Shown: in pieces, positions 44,528-54,330 of the stretch
Layout of the letters: each line of letters starts with the position of its first letter
Numbering within the stretch: position 1 is the stretch's first letter
Assembly: GCF_002929225.1 (NCBI RefSeq)
Contig: NZ_PISM01000018.1
Coordinates: 434,001 to 498,000, forward strand
Direction: 5' to 3'
Length of the DNA: 64,000 bases
Source: Stutzerimonas kunmingensis
GTDB lineage: Bacteria; Pseudomonadota; Gammaproteobacteria; Pseudomonadales; Pseudomonadaceae
Made by a program: the position numbers and the translations under genes
Notes under the pieces: model-generated
Databases searched by the model: none
Told to the model about the DNA's origin: nothing
The model's input: only the letters and a program-made list of their open reading frames with translations

Positions 44528-45862
44528 ATGCAGACCTCTCATGACACCTTGATGAATCACCGCGCATCCGCGCCGAACGGCGCCGTACATGCACCCTCCT
44601 ACTATGCCGCGAGCGTCAATCGCGAACTGGCCTTCGAGCCGTTGCAGGGCGAGCAGCGGGCCGACGTATGCGTCGTCGGCGGTGGGTTCTCCGGCCTCAA
44701 CACGGCCATCGAACTGGCCGAGCGGGGCCTCAGCGTCATCCTGCTGGAAGCGTACCGAATCGGCTGGGGCGCCAGCGGGCGCAACGGCGGGCAACTGATC
44801 CGCGGCGTCGGTCATGACGTCGAGCAGTTCAGCAAGATCCTCGGCGAAGAAGGCGTCGATGAACTCAAGCGCATGGGCTTCGAAGCCGTCGACATCGTCC
44901 GTCAGCGCATCGAGCGCTACGCCATCGACTGCGACCTGACCTGGGGCTATTGCGACCTGGCGACCAAGCCACGGCATCTGAAAGGCTTCGACGAGGAGTA
45001 CTCCGACCTGCTGCGCCTCGGCTATCCGCATCCTCTGCAGCGCGTGTCGCGTCCCAACCTGGTCACGGTGGTGGGCTCGCAGCGTTACCTCGGCGGCCTG
45101 CTGGACATGGGCTCGGGCCACCTGCACCCGCTGAATCTGGCACTCGGCGAGGCGGCGGCGGCGCAGTCGCTGGGCGTGCGGCTGTTCGAGCAGTCGGCGG
45201 TCGAGCGCATCGAGTATGGCCCGCAGGTCAAGGTGCATACGGCTCAGGGCGTGGTGCACGCGGACAACCTGGTGCTGGCCTGCAACGCCTACCTCAACGG
45301 CCTGCAACCGAAGCTCGCCGGCAAGGTGCTGCCGGCCGGCAGCTACATCATCGCCACCGAGCGGCTGCCCGAGCCGCTCTGCCGCGAGCTGTTGCCGCAG
45401 AACATGGCAGTCTGCGATCAGCGCGTGGCGCTCGATTACTTCCGTCTCAGCGCCGATGGCCGTCTGCTGTTCGGCGGCGCCTGTCACTATTCCGGCCGTG
45501 ACCCACAGGACATCGCCGCCTACATGCAGCCGAAGATGCTCGAGGTATTTCCGCAGCTGGTCGGCATCGGCATCGACTATCAGTGGGGCGGGATGATCGG
45601 CATCGGCGCCAACCGGCTGCCGCAGATCGGTCGCCTGGCTGAAAATCCCAACGTGTTCTACGCCCAGGCCTATTCCGGCCACGGGCTGAATGCCACGCAC
45701 TTGGCCGGTCGCCTGCTTGCCGAAGCCATTGCCGGCCAGCAAAGCAGCGGCTTCGATCTGTTCGCCAAAGTGCCGCATCCGACCTTCCCCGGCGGACCGG
45801 CACTGCGCTCGCCACTGCTGGCGTTGGGCATGCTCTGGTATCGACTGAAGGACCGATTCTGA
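44528..45862 (+). CDS. FAD-dependent amine/amino-acid oxidoreductase (PuuB-like)
   Basis: 444 aa from the ATG at 44528 (AGG close upstream); a later ATG at 44552 is possible. DAO-type fold: ADVCVVGGGFSGLNTAIELAERGLSVILLEA, then GWGASGRNGGQLI, the FAD-binding GQL pattern of gamma-glutamylputrescine oxidase-like enzymes. C-terminal IGANRLPQIGRLAENPNVFYAQAYSGHGLN is typical. Probable substrate is a gamma-glutamylated amine or a secondary amino acid. It follows lrp, as PA5309 does in P. aeruginosa. Confidence 0.9.
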   Translation: MQTSHDTLMNHRASAPNGAVHAPSYYAASVNRELAFEPLQGEQRADVCVVGGGFSGLNTAIELAERGLSVILLEAYRIGWGASGRNGGQLIRGVGHDVEQFSKILGEEGVDELKRMGFEAVDIVRQRIERYAIDCDLTWGYCDLATKPRHLKGFDEEYSDLLRLGYPHPLQRVSRPNLVTVVGSQRYLGGLLDMGSGHLHPLNLALGEAAAAQSLGVRLFEQSAVERIEYGPQVKVHTAQGVVHADNLVLACNAYLNGLQPKLAGKVLPAGSYIIATERLPEPLCRELLPQNMAVCDQRVALDYFRLSADGRLLFGGACHYSGRDPQDIAAYMQPKMLEVFPQLVGIGIDYQWGGMIGIGANRLPQIGRLAENPNVFYAQAYSGHGLNATHLAGRLLAEAIAGQQSSGFDLFAKVPHPTFPGGPALRSPLLALGMLWYRLKDRF

Positions 45863-45921
45863 ATTTTCGGACGAAGCGCAACGTCCAAGCATGAATGAAA
45901 GGATGCATACCCGGAGAAACC

Positions 45922-47469
45922 TTGCGCACTTACCTGACGCTCCTGCTGCTACTGCTGCTGGCCGGTTGTGCCAGCCACCCCACGCCAACCGAGTCCTATT
46001 CCGTGGCTCCGGACGCGTCGCCGCTTGGTCGGCGCATCCAGCAGCTCGCCACCGAGCACGCGTACGGCCACTCGGGTTTTCGCCTGCTACCGGAGAGCAC
46101 CGAAGCCTTCGCCGCACGCACCGAGATGATCCGCGCGGCGCAGGTCAGCCTCGATATCCAGTACTACATCGTCCATGACGGCCTCACCACACGTGCGCTG
46201 ATCGACGAAGTGCTGCAAGCCGCCGACCGCGGCGTGCGCGTGCGGCTGCTGCTGGATGACACCACCAGCCATGGCGAGGACTACCGCATCGGCACTCTGG
46301 CCGCGCACCCCAATATTCAGATCCGCGTCTTCAACCCGCTTCACCTCGGCCGCAGCAACGCCATCACCCGATCCATGGGACGCCTATTGCACCTTTCGCT
46401 GCAGCATCGGCGCATGCACAACAAGCTGATGCTGGTCGATGGCAGCCTGGCCGTCGTCGGTGGACGCAATCTCGGCGACGAGTACTTCGAGGCCGACCAG
46501 GCGATGAACTTCACCGACATTGATCTGCTTGGCGCCGGCCCGGTCGCCGAGCAACTCGGCAAGAGTTTCGACCGCTACTGGAACAACCAGCTGAGCGTGC
46601 CTATCCAGCATTTTCTCTGGTGGCAACCGAAACCGCGCCAGCTGGACAAGGCGCGCCAGCAGCTGAGCGACTATCTGCAGCAGGCCAAACAGGAAAACAG
46701 CGAGCAGTACCAGCGCCTGATGCAGTACAAGCAGGGCCCGCAATTGCAGCAGTGGCTGGACGAACTGATCTGGGCACCGGGCAGGGCGATGTGGGACGCG
46801 CCGGAAAAACTGCTCGCCGAAGGCGTACCGGCGGCATCGCTGCTGCTGACCACGCAACTTGCACCGACCATGCAGGCCGTGAGCAGCGAGCTGACACTGG
46901 TTTCGGCCTACTTCGTGCCGACCGATAGCGGCGTGGACTACCTGGCGGATCGCACCGGTGCGGGCGTGACCGTGCGTATCCTCACCAACTCACTGGAGGC
47001 CACTGACGTGCCGGCCGTGCATGGCGGCTATGCGCCCTACCGCGAGGCCATGCTGGAACTCGGCGTGCGCCTGTTCGAACTGCGCCGGCAGCCGGAGCAG
47101 GAAGCCTCTTACAGTTTTCTCGGCGAGTCGGAATCCAGCCTGCATAGCAAGGCAGCGGTATTCGACCAGCAAAAGGTTTTCATCGGCTCGCTGAATCTCG
47201 ATCCGCGCTCGGTGCTGTGGAACACCGAGGTGGGGATTCTGGTGGAAAGCCACGAACTGGCCCGCGAGGTCCACCGCCTCACGCTGGAGGGTATGTCGCC
47301 GGCACTGAGCTACGAAGTTCGCCTGGTGGAGCGCGACGGCCGCAAGCAGCTCACGTGGATCGCAGAGGATGGCGGCCGGCTGCGCACCATCGAAAAGGAG
47401 CCAGGCGGGCTCTGGCGACGCTTCAACGCCTGGTTCGCCGACGTCATCGGCCTGGAGAAGATGCTTTAG
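45922..47469 (+). CDS. Phospholipase-D family lipoprotein (ClsC-like)
   Basis: 515 aa from a TTG at 45922, chosen because GGAG lies 5 nt upstream and the product then begins with an ordinary signal sequence; an ATG at 45895 is the alternative. Lipobox LLAGC (cysteine about residue 16). Two HKD motifs: HNKLMLVDGSLAVVGGRN and HSKAAVFDQQKVFIGSLN. The domain pattern (VSLDIQYYIVHDG) matches cardiolipin synthase C / PLD-like transferases. It probably acts on phospholipids at the periplasmic face. The stop codon TAG is the edge of the MITE-like element that follows. Confidence 0.9.
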   Translation: MRTYLTLLLLLLLAGCASHPTPTESYSVAPDASPLGRRIQQLATEHAYGHSGFRLLPESTEAFAARTEMIRAAQVSLDIQYYIVHDGLTTRALIDEVLQAADRGVRVRLLLDDTTSHGEDYRIGTLAAHPNIQIRVFNPLHLGRSNAITRSMGRLLHLSLQHRRMHNKLMLVDGSLAVVGGRNLGDEYFEADQAMNFTDIDLLGAGPVAEQLGKSFDRYWNNQLSVPIQHFLWWQPKPRQLDKARQQLSDYLQQAKQENSEQYQRLMQYKQGPQLQQWLDELIWAPGRAMWDAPEKLLAEGVPAASLLLTTQLAPTMQAVSSELTLVSAYFVPTDSGVDYLADRTGAGVTVRILTNSLEATDVPAVHGGYAPYREAMLELGVRLFELRRQPEQEASYSFLGESESSLHSKAAVFDQQKVFIGSLNLDPRSVLWNTEVGILVESHELAREVHRLTLEGMSPALSYEVRLVERDGRKQLTWIAEDGGRLRTIEKEPGGLWRRFNAWFADVIGLEKML

Positions 47470-47627
47470 TGGCCTGTTTGGTAAGTTCGGTTGGTCATTT
47501 CGGCGCCCATGGCCCGATACCGCGTTGCTGCTCCTTGCCATAGGCCCGCTATGACCCGTCGCAGCGCCTTGCCCCGGAGTCATGTTCAGCCGAACTTGCC
47601 TCAACCAACTCACCGCACAGGCCACTA
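47467..47627. mobile_element. MITE-like inverted-repeat element (161 bp)
   Basis: Ends TAGTGGCCTGT and ACAGGCCACTA form perfect 11-bp inverted repeats, extended imperfectly to about 35 bp (GGTNAGTT, GGTTG, TTCGGC). A TA at each outer edge could be a target duplication, as with Tc1/mariner-type MITEs. No coding sequence; about 90 bp interior. The left edge supplies the TAG stop of the phospholipase gene. Seen by eye only; no second copy was noticed in the window. Confidence 0.55.
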
Positions 47628-47783
47628 GGTTCGCAACAAGCTGCCGCACGATGTCGTCCGTTTGGCTACAAGCCGTCACAAATCATTCTTTGGGGTGATA
47701 CCACTCGGCCAGCAGTCCGTTAGGCTCCAGCGTGCTGCTGCCATGCACGCATAGCTTCTATAAAAATAAAAAGGAGCACGACA

Positions 47784-48527
47784 ATGGACCGTTTAACTCG
47801 CTTCTGGCTATTGCTGATACTCGTAATGCTGCCCGGCTTTACCGAGGCGGCCCCGCCCGAAACCATCTCTGCGCTGCAGAACTTGCAGATCCACGCCAAT
47901 CGCGCGACCAGCAGCCTGCTGCTCTACCGCGGCGAAGGCTTTCAGAAGGCGCACCTGTTGCGTCTGGAAGACGACATCCGCGCGCTGAATGCAGCCCTAC
48001 TCAATGTCGCCAATCCCACCAGCGCCCTGCGCGAAAGCCACCAGGCGCTTCAGGCTCGGCTGCGCGAAGGCGCCGGCTTCGGCTACGAAGAGGACGACAT
48101 GCCCTGGGGCTGGCCGCTGGAGATGAGCAAGGCACTGCGCGACTTCCTCACCGCCGTTCGCGCTCAGCAAGGGGCGGACGCTCAGGCCGAACTGCCGGCC
48201 AAGGTTGAATACCTGGCCGTTCAATACCTCAGCCGTGCCTACATCGGCTCGTTCGAGATCGCTCGCGAACAGCCGGACACCTATCTCGGGCAGGACGAGC
48301 GCCACCTGGTGCCGGCGATCGACGCTCAGCTGGCCGAACTGGATGGCAAGCGCGATCCCGCGCTGGCCAAACTCAAGACCCGCTGGGATTTCCTCAAGGT
48401 GGCGCTGGAAGACATGAACAGCGGCAGCAACAACTTCACCACCGCCTCAGGCCGGCCGTTCGCGCCAATCATGGTCGACCGCCATGCGCGCAGCCTCAGC
48501 GATCAGTGGATGGCGGCGAAGCCCTGA
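47784..48527 (+). CDS. Periplasmic protein of unknown function
   Basis: 247 aa, preceded by AAAAAGGAGCACGACA (strong SD). Signal peptide MDRLTRFWLLLILVMLPGFTEAA, cleavage probably after TEA. The mature part is helical (LQNLQIHANRATSSLLLYRGEGF, IRALNAALLNVANPTSAL, PAKVEYLAVQYLSRAYIGSFEIAREQPD). The C-terminus is rich in Asp/Arg (GRPFAPIMVDRHARSL). No catalytic motif is recognised. It is preceded by 156 nt (47628-47783) of promoter region with no evident gene. Confidence 0.8.
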   Translation: MDRLTRFWLLLILVMLPGFTEAAPPETISALQNLQIHANRATSSLLLYRGEGFQKAHLLRLEDDIRALNAALLNVANPTSALRESHQALQARLREGAGFGYEEDDMPWGWPLEMSKALRDFLTAVRAQQGADAQAELPAKVEYLAVQYLSRAYIGSFEIAREQPDTYLGQDERHLVPAIDAQLAELDGKRDPALAKLKTRWDFLKVALEDMNSGSNNFTTASGRPFAPIMVDRHARSLSDQWMAAKP

Positions 48528-48528
48528 C

Positions 48529-49053
48529 TCAGCCGTGGGCGGCTGAGTCGCGCAGACGCACAGGACCGACCCGCGCCTCGATGGCGAGGCGCAGCGGCTC
48601 GCGCAGACCGAGCATGAAACCAAGCTCGGCAGCGACGAACAAAGGCCCGATGATCAGCCCGGTGAGATCGTCGACGAACGCCGGCTTGCGACCCTCGAAG
48701 TAGTGCCCGATGAACTGGATGATCCAGCCGAGCACGAACAATCCCGCGCCAACGCCCAGCCACAGCGCCATCGTTGCGCCGGCCAGAACTGCGCCCAGCC
48801 ATACGCAGAGCAGCAGCACGGCGCTCATCAGCAAGCCGTAACGCAGATCCAGGCGAAGGTAGAAAACCGCAGCGGCGAGCGACACCAGTGCCGCCGGGCT
48901 TAGCCACAACCCGGCCCATTCGATGCCCGGCCGCGACAGGAGGATCGCCACCGCCAGCACGATCAGCGGAATGCCGATGAAATGGGTCAGGAGGTTGCGT
49001 GGATCGCGATGATAGGCCGCGTACTGTGCCAAATGATCGGTGAGGGTCTTCAT
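48529..49053 (-). CDS. DUF962 (Mpo1-like) membrane protein
   Basis: 174 aa from the ATG at 49053 (MKTLTDHLAQYAAYHRDPRN). The conserved HRDPRNLLTHFIGIPLIVLAVA start, four hydrophobic helices and the segment IIQFIGHYFEGRKPAF, with histidines matching the Mpo1/YGL010w family, are clear. Yeast Mpo1 is a dioxygenase in phytosphingosine alpha-oxidation; bacterial members are unstudied. Its stop is next to the convergent periplasmic-protein stop (1 nt between). Confidence 0.88.
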   Translation of the reverse strand: MKTLTDHLAQYAAYHRDPRNLLTHFIGIPLIVLAVAILLSRPGIEWAGLWLSPAALVSLAAAVFYLRLDLRYGLLMSAVLLLCVWLGAVLAGATMALWLGVGAGLFVLGWIIQFIGHYFEGRKPAFVDDLTGLIIGPLFVAAELGFMLGLREPLRLAIEARVGPVRLRDSAAHG

Positions 49054-49156
49054 TGGCGGCATCTCCGGAAGTCGCGTCTCACCAAGCTTAGCCGGTCGCA
49101 GCGGCTGGAGCACCGCCGGACACAGGGCGATCGCGCCAACATCGGTGGTTGCCGGG

Positions 49157-50722
49157 CTATTGCTCGGGACGATAGCCCAGCCGCAAGCCGCCCCAGTGAC
49201 GCCCACCGACCATGATCGGCACGGACAGGTCATGCATCAGCTCCCCGGTATCGCGACTGTAGGTCTGCAACAGCAGGCGGCGCTGATGACTGCCGCAGCG
49301 CCCGCCGGTGCGGTCGTTGAACAGGCGCTTGCTACGGCTCTTGACCCGGTCTATTTCCGGGTTGCCCACCGGTGGCTGGCTGAACGCGCGGTTGTGGGTC
49401 GGCACGTAGCCCTCCGGCGTCGTGGCGATGGCGTAGACCAATGCGGCATGCTTCTGCAGCACCGGCTCCTGAATCGCCGGCAAAACCTCGTCGGCATAGC
49501 GGTCGAAGCGGGTCTGATACTTCACCGGATCGGTATTGGCCTGCGCCCGGTAATTGCGGTCGAACAGGTCATCGAGACTGACGCGTCCGGCCTGGATATC
49601 GGCCTCGAAACGCGCGCTGATGGCCGCAGCCCCCTGACGCGCCAGGTCGAACATGGTCTGGTGATAATCGTCGAGCTGGACCTCGGCCAGTTGCTCGCTG
49701 GCGCTTTCGGCCTGAGCCACCAGGCGTTCCGCCGCCAGCTCGAGCTGGCGGGTCTGCTCCTCGCTGTCCAGGGCATCGGTACGCAGCTGATCGAGGGCGA
49801 CGAACTGTCCGGTCAGGCGCTGATGGTTGTCGGCGGTGCCGGTGGTGATCTGCTCGACCTGGCTTTCGACGCTGCCGGCCAGTTCGGCGATGCCGCTGAG
49901 CTGCTCACCGGTGGTGGCGATCTGCTCGGCCGCGGCGTCCAGCTCGTTGCCTTGACGCTGGATGTAACTGACCACCGCTTCGCTCTGCTGGCGAATGTCG
50001 GCCACCATGCGACCGACCTCCTCGGTAGCGCTGGAGGTGCGCGCCGCCAGACTGCGTACTTCGTCGGCGACCACGGCAAAGCCGCGGCCGGCCTCACCGG
50101 CACGGGCGGCCTCGATGGCTGCGTTGAGAGCCAGCAGGTTAGTCTGGCTGGCAATGGACTGGATCACGTCGGTAATGCGGCGGATTTCCTCCGTCCGCGC
50201 CGAAAGCCCGTCAATCAGCTCGCGGCTGGCGTGGGTCTGAGCACTCAGTTGCTGCATGCGTTCGATGGCGCGCTGCAGTTCGGCTTGCCCGGTATCGCTG
50301 CGCTCGCGCACCGCTTGCGCGGCATCCAGTGTGTGGCGGGCCCGCTCGGCGCTGTCCTGCTCGGTGGCGGCGATAGCCTGGGCACCATTGGCGATTTCGC
50401 TGACGGCCTGCAGCTGTGACTTCAGGCGGATGGCCAGCTGCTCGGCGCTGAAGGCGACCTGAGCAGCCGACAGCGCGTTGTGACAGGTATTGCGCGAGAG
50501 ATTCTTGGTCAGCTCGGCGAAGCTCTGTGGCGCCTCGTCGGCAGCCGTGGCGCCGCCGGCCACCGCCCCCCACGAGGTGAACCAGGGCCAGAGCGCCGCC
50601 AGCATCAGCAGCGCACCGGTCACCAGCAGGGGCGGTGCCAGCCAGTAATGCACGAGCAGCAGACCGATGATCAGCACGGCATGGAACACGGCGGCCTTCG
50701 GATGGCGGTAGGCGGGGCTCAT
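49157..50722 (-). CDS. Methyl-accepting chemotaxis-type protein with C-terminal sensor domain
   Basis: 521 aa from the ATG at 50722 (GAGG at 6 nt); another ATG at 50767 with GGAGG too close is possible. Two adjacent hydrophobic segments at residues about 10-50 give a hairpin membrane anchor without a large periplasmic domain. The signalling domain contains the hairpin tip [37 protein letters not shown]. The last 170 residues look like a cytoplasmic Cache/PAS-like sensor ([42 protein letters not shown]). No HAMP is seen. The ligand is unknown. Confidence 0.88.
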   Translation of the reverse strand: MSPAYRHPKAAVFHAVLIIGLLLVHYWLAPPLLVTGALLMLAALWPWFTSWGAVAGGATAADEAPQSFAELTKNLSRNTCHNALSAAQVAFSAEQLAIRLKSQLQAVSEIANGAQAIAATEQDSAERARHTLDAAQAVRERSDTGQAELQRAIERMQQLSAQTHASRELIDGLSARTEEIRRITDVIQSIASQTNLLALNAAIEAARAGEAGRGFAVVADEVRSLAARTSSATEEVGRMVADIRQQSEAVVSYIQRQGNELDAAAEQIATTGEQLSGIAELAGSVESQVEQITTGTADNHQRLTGQFVALDQLRTDALDSEEQTRQLELAAERLVAQAESASEQLAEVQLDDYHQTMFDLARQGAAAISARFEADIQAGRVSLDDLFDRNYRAQANTDPVKYQTRFDRYADEVLPAIQEPVLQKHAALVYAIATTPEGYVPTHNRAFSQPPVGNPEIDRVKSRSKRLFNDRTGGRCGSHQRRLLLQTYSRDTGELMHDLSVPIMVGGRHWGGLRLGYRPEQ

Positions 50723-50893
50723 GGTCGGCCTCTTGTTCTTGTCGGATTGATCCGACGTTGTACCCATACCCTCCAATAAAGAACAGTAGTGCCTTAGTAG
50801 CAACGTGCCGTCATCGGAGGCTTACTCCAGGCTTAACGGCCGCGCCCACACAAACTGAAGCGATGGACCTCCTTCTCCGAGCACCGCCGGTCG

Positions 50894-52417
50894 TCAGTCG
50901 GCAACCGGACGATCAGGCGCGGTCAGCGGCAGGCACAACCGCACGCGCCGGCGCAGCCAGGGACTGGGGCGATAACGTGCCTCGCCGCCATAGCAACCCT
51001 GCATCGCCTCAAGGATGGCGAGAATTCGGCCCGCACCGTAATGCTCGGCAAAGCCCAGCGGCCCTTTCGGATAGCCAAGCGCCAGGGTGATTGCGCGGTC
51101 GAGTATCTGCGGGTCGGCAATGCCCTTCTGCGCGCTCTCGCAACCGAGATTGACGATGCTCGCCACCACCCGCTGACTGACGAAGCCGGGCGAGTCGTTG
51201 ATCACCTCCACCGGCACGCCATCGTGACTCAGGGCCTGTTGCGCCTGTGCCTCGAGCGCGGGGTCGAGCGCCGGTTGGCGCATCAGTACCCGGCGCCGAT
51301 CGAAGTCAGCGAACAGGTCGAAGGCGATACTGCGGGTGGCGGGCAGATCAAGCCTGGCGATCATCGTGCTGGCATCCTCGCCCAGCGGGGTGATCAGGCA
51401 GATGGCGCGCTCCGACGGCGCCTCACCGGTTTCCAGCTGGGTACCGGCCTCGCGTAACAACGCCGCCAGCCGGCCACGCAATTCGGCATCCTGACTGTCC
51501 AGCCAGAACGGGCGCTCGACGACTATCGGCCGCCATTGCGGCTCCGGCGTGCGGATCTGCTGGCCGTTGTCGTAGCGGTAGTAACCCTGCCCGGTCTTGC
51601 GTCCGAGCAACCCCGCTGCGACCCGCTGCGCCGCCTGGTAAGACGGTGTATAGCGCGGGTCCTGATAGAACTGCTGATACACCGACTCCATCACTGCATG
51701 GGAAATATCCAGGCCGGTGAGATCGAACAGCTCGAACGGCCCCATGCGAAAGCCCGGCCCGTCGCGCAGGATGCGGTCGATCTGCTCGGCATCGGCGATA
51801 CCCTCGGCAAGGATGCGCTGCGCCTCGGTGCTGTAGGCGCGACCGGCGTGATTGACCAGAAACCCGGGGGTATCCGGCGTGATTGCCGGAAAATGCCCAG
51901 CCTCTTCGGCCAGTTTGACCAGCCGCTCGATGACCTGCGGATCGCTGCGCTCACCGCGCACCACCTCCACCAGCTTCATCAGCGGTACCGGGTTGAAGAA
52001 GTGAAAACCGGCTACCCGCTCCGGGTGCTGGCAGGCCGCCGCGATGCGCGTGACCGAAAGCGACGAGGTGTTGGTCGCCAGCACCGCATCTTCGGCGAGC
52101 AGCGACTCCAGCTTGATGAAAAGCGCCTGCTTGGCCTCGAGATTTTCGACGATCGCCTCGATCACCAGATCGCAGCCGGACAGATCGGCCAGCGCGGGTG
52201 CAGCCTGCATGCGGGCCAGCGTGGCGTCGAGCTCGGCGATGCTCAGCCGCCCCTTGGCCACGCCGCGTTCTAGCAGCTCACGGTTGAAGCGCAGCGCCTC
52301 GCTGATCGACGCGCTGCGTGCATCGTGCAACCAGACCTGCTTGCCGGCGCTGGCGAACAACTGCGCGATCCCGCGGCCCATGGCGCCCGCGCCGACGATG
52401 CCGATACGCTCAAACAT
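50894..52417 (-). CDS. 3-hydroxyacyl-CoA dehydrogenase (PaaH/Hbd family)
   Basis: 507 aa, two dehydrogenase modules: a full NAD module (IGIVGAGAMGRGIAQLFASAGKQVWLHD, catalytic histidine in VAGFHFFNPVPLMKLVEVVRG) and C-terminal helical domains duplicated, the second beginning near 290. This size is typical of PaaH of phenylacetate degradation, but no paa genes are adjacent, so a general fatty-acid or aromatic beta-oxidation role is possible. It diverges from a hotdog thioesterase gene. Confidence 0.93.
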   Translation of the reverse strand: MFERIGIVGAGAMGRGIAQLFASAGKQVWLHDARSASISEALRFNRELLERGVAKGRLSIAELDATLARMQAAPALADLSGCDLVIEAIVENLEAKQALFIKLESLLAEDAVLATNTSSLSVTRIAAACQHPERVAGFHFFNPVPLMKLVEVVRGERSDPQVIERLVKLAEEAGHFPAITPDTPGFLVNHAGRAYSTEAQRILAEGIADAEQIDRILRDGPGFRMGPFELFDLTGLDISHAVMESVYQQFYQDPRYTPSYQAAQRVAAGLLGRKTGQGYYRYDNGQQIRTPEPQWRPIVVERPFWLDSQDAELRGRLAALLREAGTQLETGEAPSERAICLITPLGEDASTMIARLDLPATRSIAFDLFADFDRRRVLMRQPALDPALEAQAQQALSHDGVPVEVINDSPGFVSQRVVASIVNLGCESAQKGIADPQILDRAITLALGYPKGPLGFAEHYGAGRILAILEAMQGCYGGEARYRPSPWLRRRVRLCLPLTAPDRPVAD

Positions 52418-52536
52418 GCAAACCTCCTAACGAGCAATGCGATATTCCGCAGTGCGGAACAAGATTCCATCGAATTGACCATGAGCGTAAAGACTGCCAA
52501 TCTCCAGCGCAAGTCAGCCGCCGAACCCGCTCGCTC

Positions 52537-52980
52537 ATGTCCGATCAGCCCTATCCAGCCGCCACACTGCAACAGGTCGAAAGCTCGTTGACCGGGTTCT
52601 TCCAGGACCTCGGTTGCCACCTCAAGGAGTACGGCCCGGAGCGCGCGGTGGTCGAACTGCTGTTGTTGCCGCGCCACCTGAACAACGCCAGCAACCTGCA
52701 CGGCGGCGTCACGGCGACCCTGCTGGACGTGGCGATGGGCCTCTGCGGGACCTGGGTGGAACAGCCGGAACAGCGCCGCGTGGCGACCACGCTGTCGATG
52801 AACGTCAGCTTCAGCGCACCGGCACCAGTCGGCAGCCGCATCCGCGCTGTCGCAGTCTGCCGCTCCGCCGGGCACAAGGTGTTCATGGCCAGCTGCGACC
52901 TGCTGGACGAGAAGGGCCACTTGCTGGCCTTCGGCGAAGGCGTATACAAGCGCGGCAAGCTGCGCAGCGAGCTGCCCTGA
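52537..52980 (+). CDS. Hotdog-fold thioesterase (PaaI family)
   Basis: 147 aa from the ATG at 52537 (MSDQPYPAATLQQVESS). The pattern LPRHLNNASNLHGGVTATLLDVAMGLCG is the PaaI-type helix; the catalytic Asp and His-Gly-Gly are seen (HGG, D in LLDVAMG). The C-terminal TLSMNVSFSAPAPVGSRIRA completes the hotdog. It hydrolyses acyl-CoA thioesters; the substrate is unknown. It diverges from the hydroxyacyl-CoA dehydrogenase gene and precedes the membrane-protein gene by 3 nt. Confidence 0.88.
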   Translation: MSDQPYPAATLQQVESSLTGFFQDLGCHLKEYGPERAVVELLLLPRHLNNASNLHGGVTATLLDVAMGLCGTWVEQPEQRRVATTLSMNVSFSAPAPVGSRIRAVAVCRSAGHKVFMASCDLLDEKGHLLAFGEGVYKRGKLRSELP

Positions 52981-52983
52981 GCG

Positions 52984-54327
52984 ATGCTTGCCCTGCTCCC
53001 GCTGGCGCTTGTCTGTGAGCTATTCGCGCTGGTAACGCGCCTGCCGCTGCTGAGTGTGGTCAGCGGTGCGCTATTGGTGCTTTTCTTCGCCTGGCACTGG
53101 CGCTCGCTGATGCCCTATCCGCGCCGGCTCGGGCTGGTCACGCTGGGGCTGTTCGCCTACTGGGCACTGCTCCGTGACCCCGACTGGCAGCAGACCCAGC
53201 GGATGCTCGGCGCCGCGGCCTACTACGGCGCGTTCATCGGCGCGCTCGGGCTTGCCCATTGCGCGGTCAGGAGGATGCCGCAACTTGGCGAGCTGCATCG
53301 ATTGCTGTTGCGGCAACCTGTTTCCAGCCTCTACCCGAGCTATCTGTTCAGCACCTTTGCGATCAGCTCAGTGCTGAGCTTCGGCATGCTCAACCTAGTC
53401 TGCGGTTCACTGGAACGTTATCTGGATCGGCAGCCGTACAGCCCGACCCAGCGCCGCGAGGGCGCCAGGGGTGTGATGGTAACGGCCCTGCGCGGCTTCG
53501 CTCTGGTGCCCTTGCTGGCACCAACCAGCGTGGCAGTGGCGATCCTCACCCGCGAGTTGCCGGGTCTGAGCTGGAGCGCCCTGCTGCCATTCGGCCTGCT
53601 CTGCGGGGCAATCCTGCTTTTAGTGGGCTGGCCGATGGAAAACCATCGTCTGCGGCAGCTGCGAGAAACCGATGCCCCGGCAAGCGGCTCGAGCACTGCC
53701 GGGTCGGCAATGGGGCTGCGCAACCTGCTTTATGGCAGCGTGCTCGGCATCCTGCTGATCGCGCTGCTGGCCAGCCTGACCCCACTGTCGGCGACCCAGG
53801 CCGCCATGCTGCTGGTGCCGCTCGCGGTGGTCGGGCTGCTGCTGTATCAGGGTGGATCGCCAACAACGGTCTATGCCGAAGTACGCGACACCCTGGCCGG
53901 CATGCGCAACGAAACCTTCATCTTCGCCTGCTCGGCACTGCTTGGCGGCCTCACGGCTGCGCTGGTCCCGGTCGAACGACTCGCCAGCCACTTCAGCAGC
54001 ACGCCGTTGGCGCTGTTCGGTCTTGGCAGTGCCGGCATGCTGGCGATGATTGCCCTGGCCCTGCTCGGTGTCGCGCCGATCATCTCCCTAAGCCTGTGCG
54101 CCGCACTGCTCGCGCAGCTGGCCGGACACGGCGTGGCGATCATGCAGCCGGCAGTGGCGCTGCTGATCGGCTTTTCGCTGGCCATGCTGCTGTCGCCCTA
54201 TGGCCCCTCGGCACTGATGCTGGCGCGCCACGCGCAATTATCTCCGTGGCGCATCGCCTTCGGTTGGAACGGCCGTTTCGTGCTGCTGGTGCTCGGCCCA
54301 CTGCTGCTGGTGCCGCTGCTGGCGTAG
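52984..54327 (+). CDS. Multipass membrane protein of unknown function
   Basis: 447 aa with about 11-12 predicted helices. Features: IGALGLAHCAVRRMPQL in the first half, SSLYPSYLFSTFAISSVLSFGMLNLVCGSLERYL, and the transporter-like C-terminal repeat LPLALF/FGLGSAGMLAMIALALLGVAPIISLSLCAALLAQLAG. The inverted-topology look and central loop (residues about 225-250) resemble ion-transporter-superfamily proteins, but I cannot assign a substrate. The start ATG at 52984 is 3 nt after the thioesterase stop. It ends 3 nt before the radC stop (convergent). Confidence 0.75.
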   Translation: MLALLPLALVCELFALVTRLPLLSVVSGALLVLFFAWHWRSLMPYPRRLGLVTLGLFAYWALLRDPDWQQTQRMLGAAAYYGAFIGALGLAHCAVRRMPQLGELHRLLLRQPVSSLYPSYLFSTFAISSVLSFGMLNLVCGSLERYLDRQPYSPTQRREGARGVMVTALRGFALVPLLAPTSVAVAILTRELPGLSWSALLPFGLLCGAILLLVGWPMENHRLRQLRETDAPASGSSTAGSAMGLRNLLYGSVLGILLIALLASLTPLSATQAAMLLVPLAVVGLLLYQGGSPTTVYAEVRDTLAGMRNETFIFACSALLGGLTAALVPVERLASHFSSTPLALFGLGSAGMLAMIALALLGVAPIISLSLCAALLAQLAGHGVAIMQPAVALLIGFSLAMLLSPYGPSALMLARHAQLSPWRIAFGWNGRFVLLVLGPLLLVPLLA

Positions 54328-54330
54328 CGC

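Noticed and set aside
46600..46930. Small plus-strand frames within the phospholipase gene
   Set aside because: They are alternative-frame shadows within a well-supported coding sequence.
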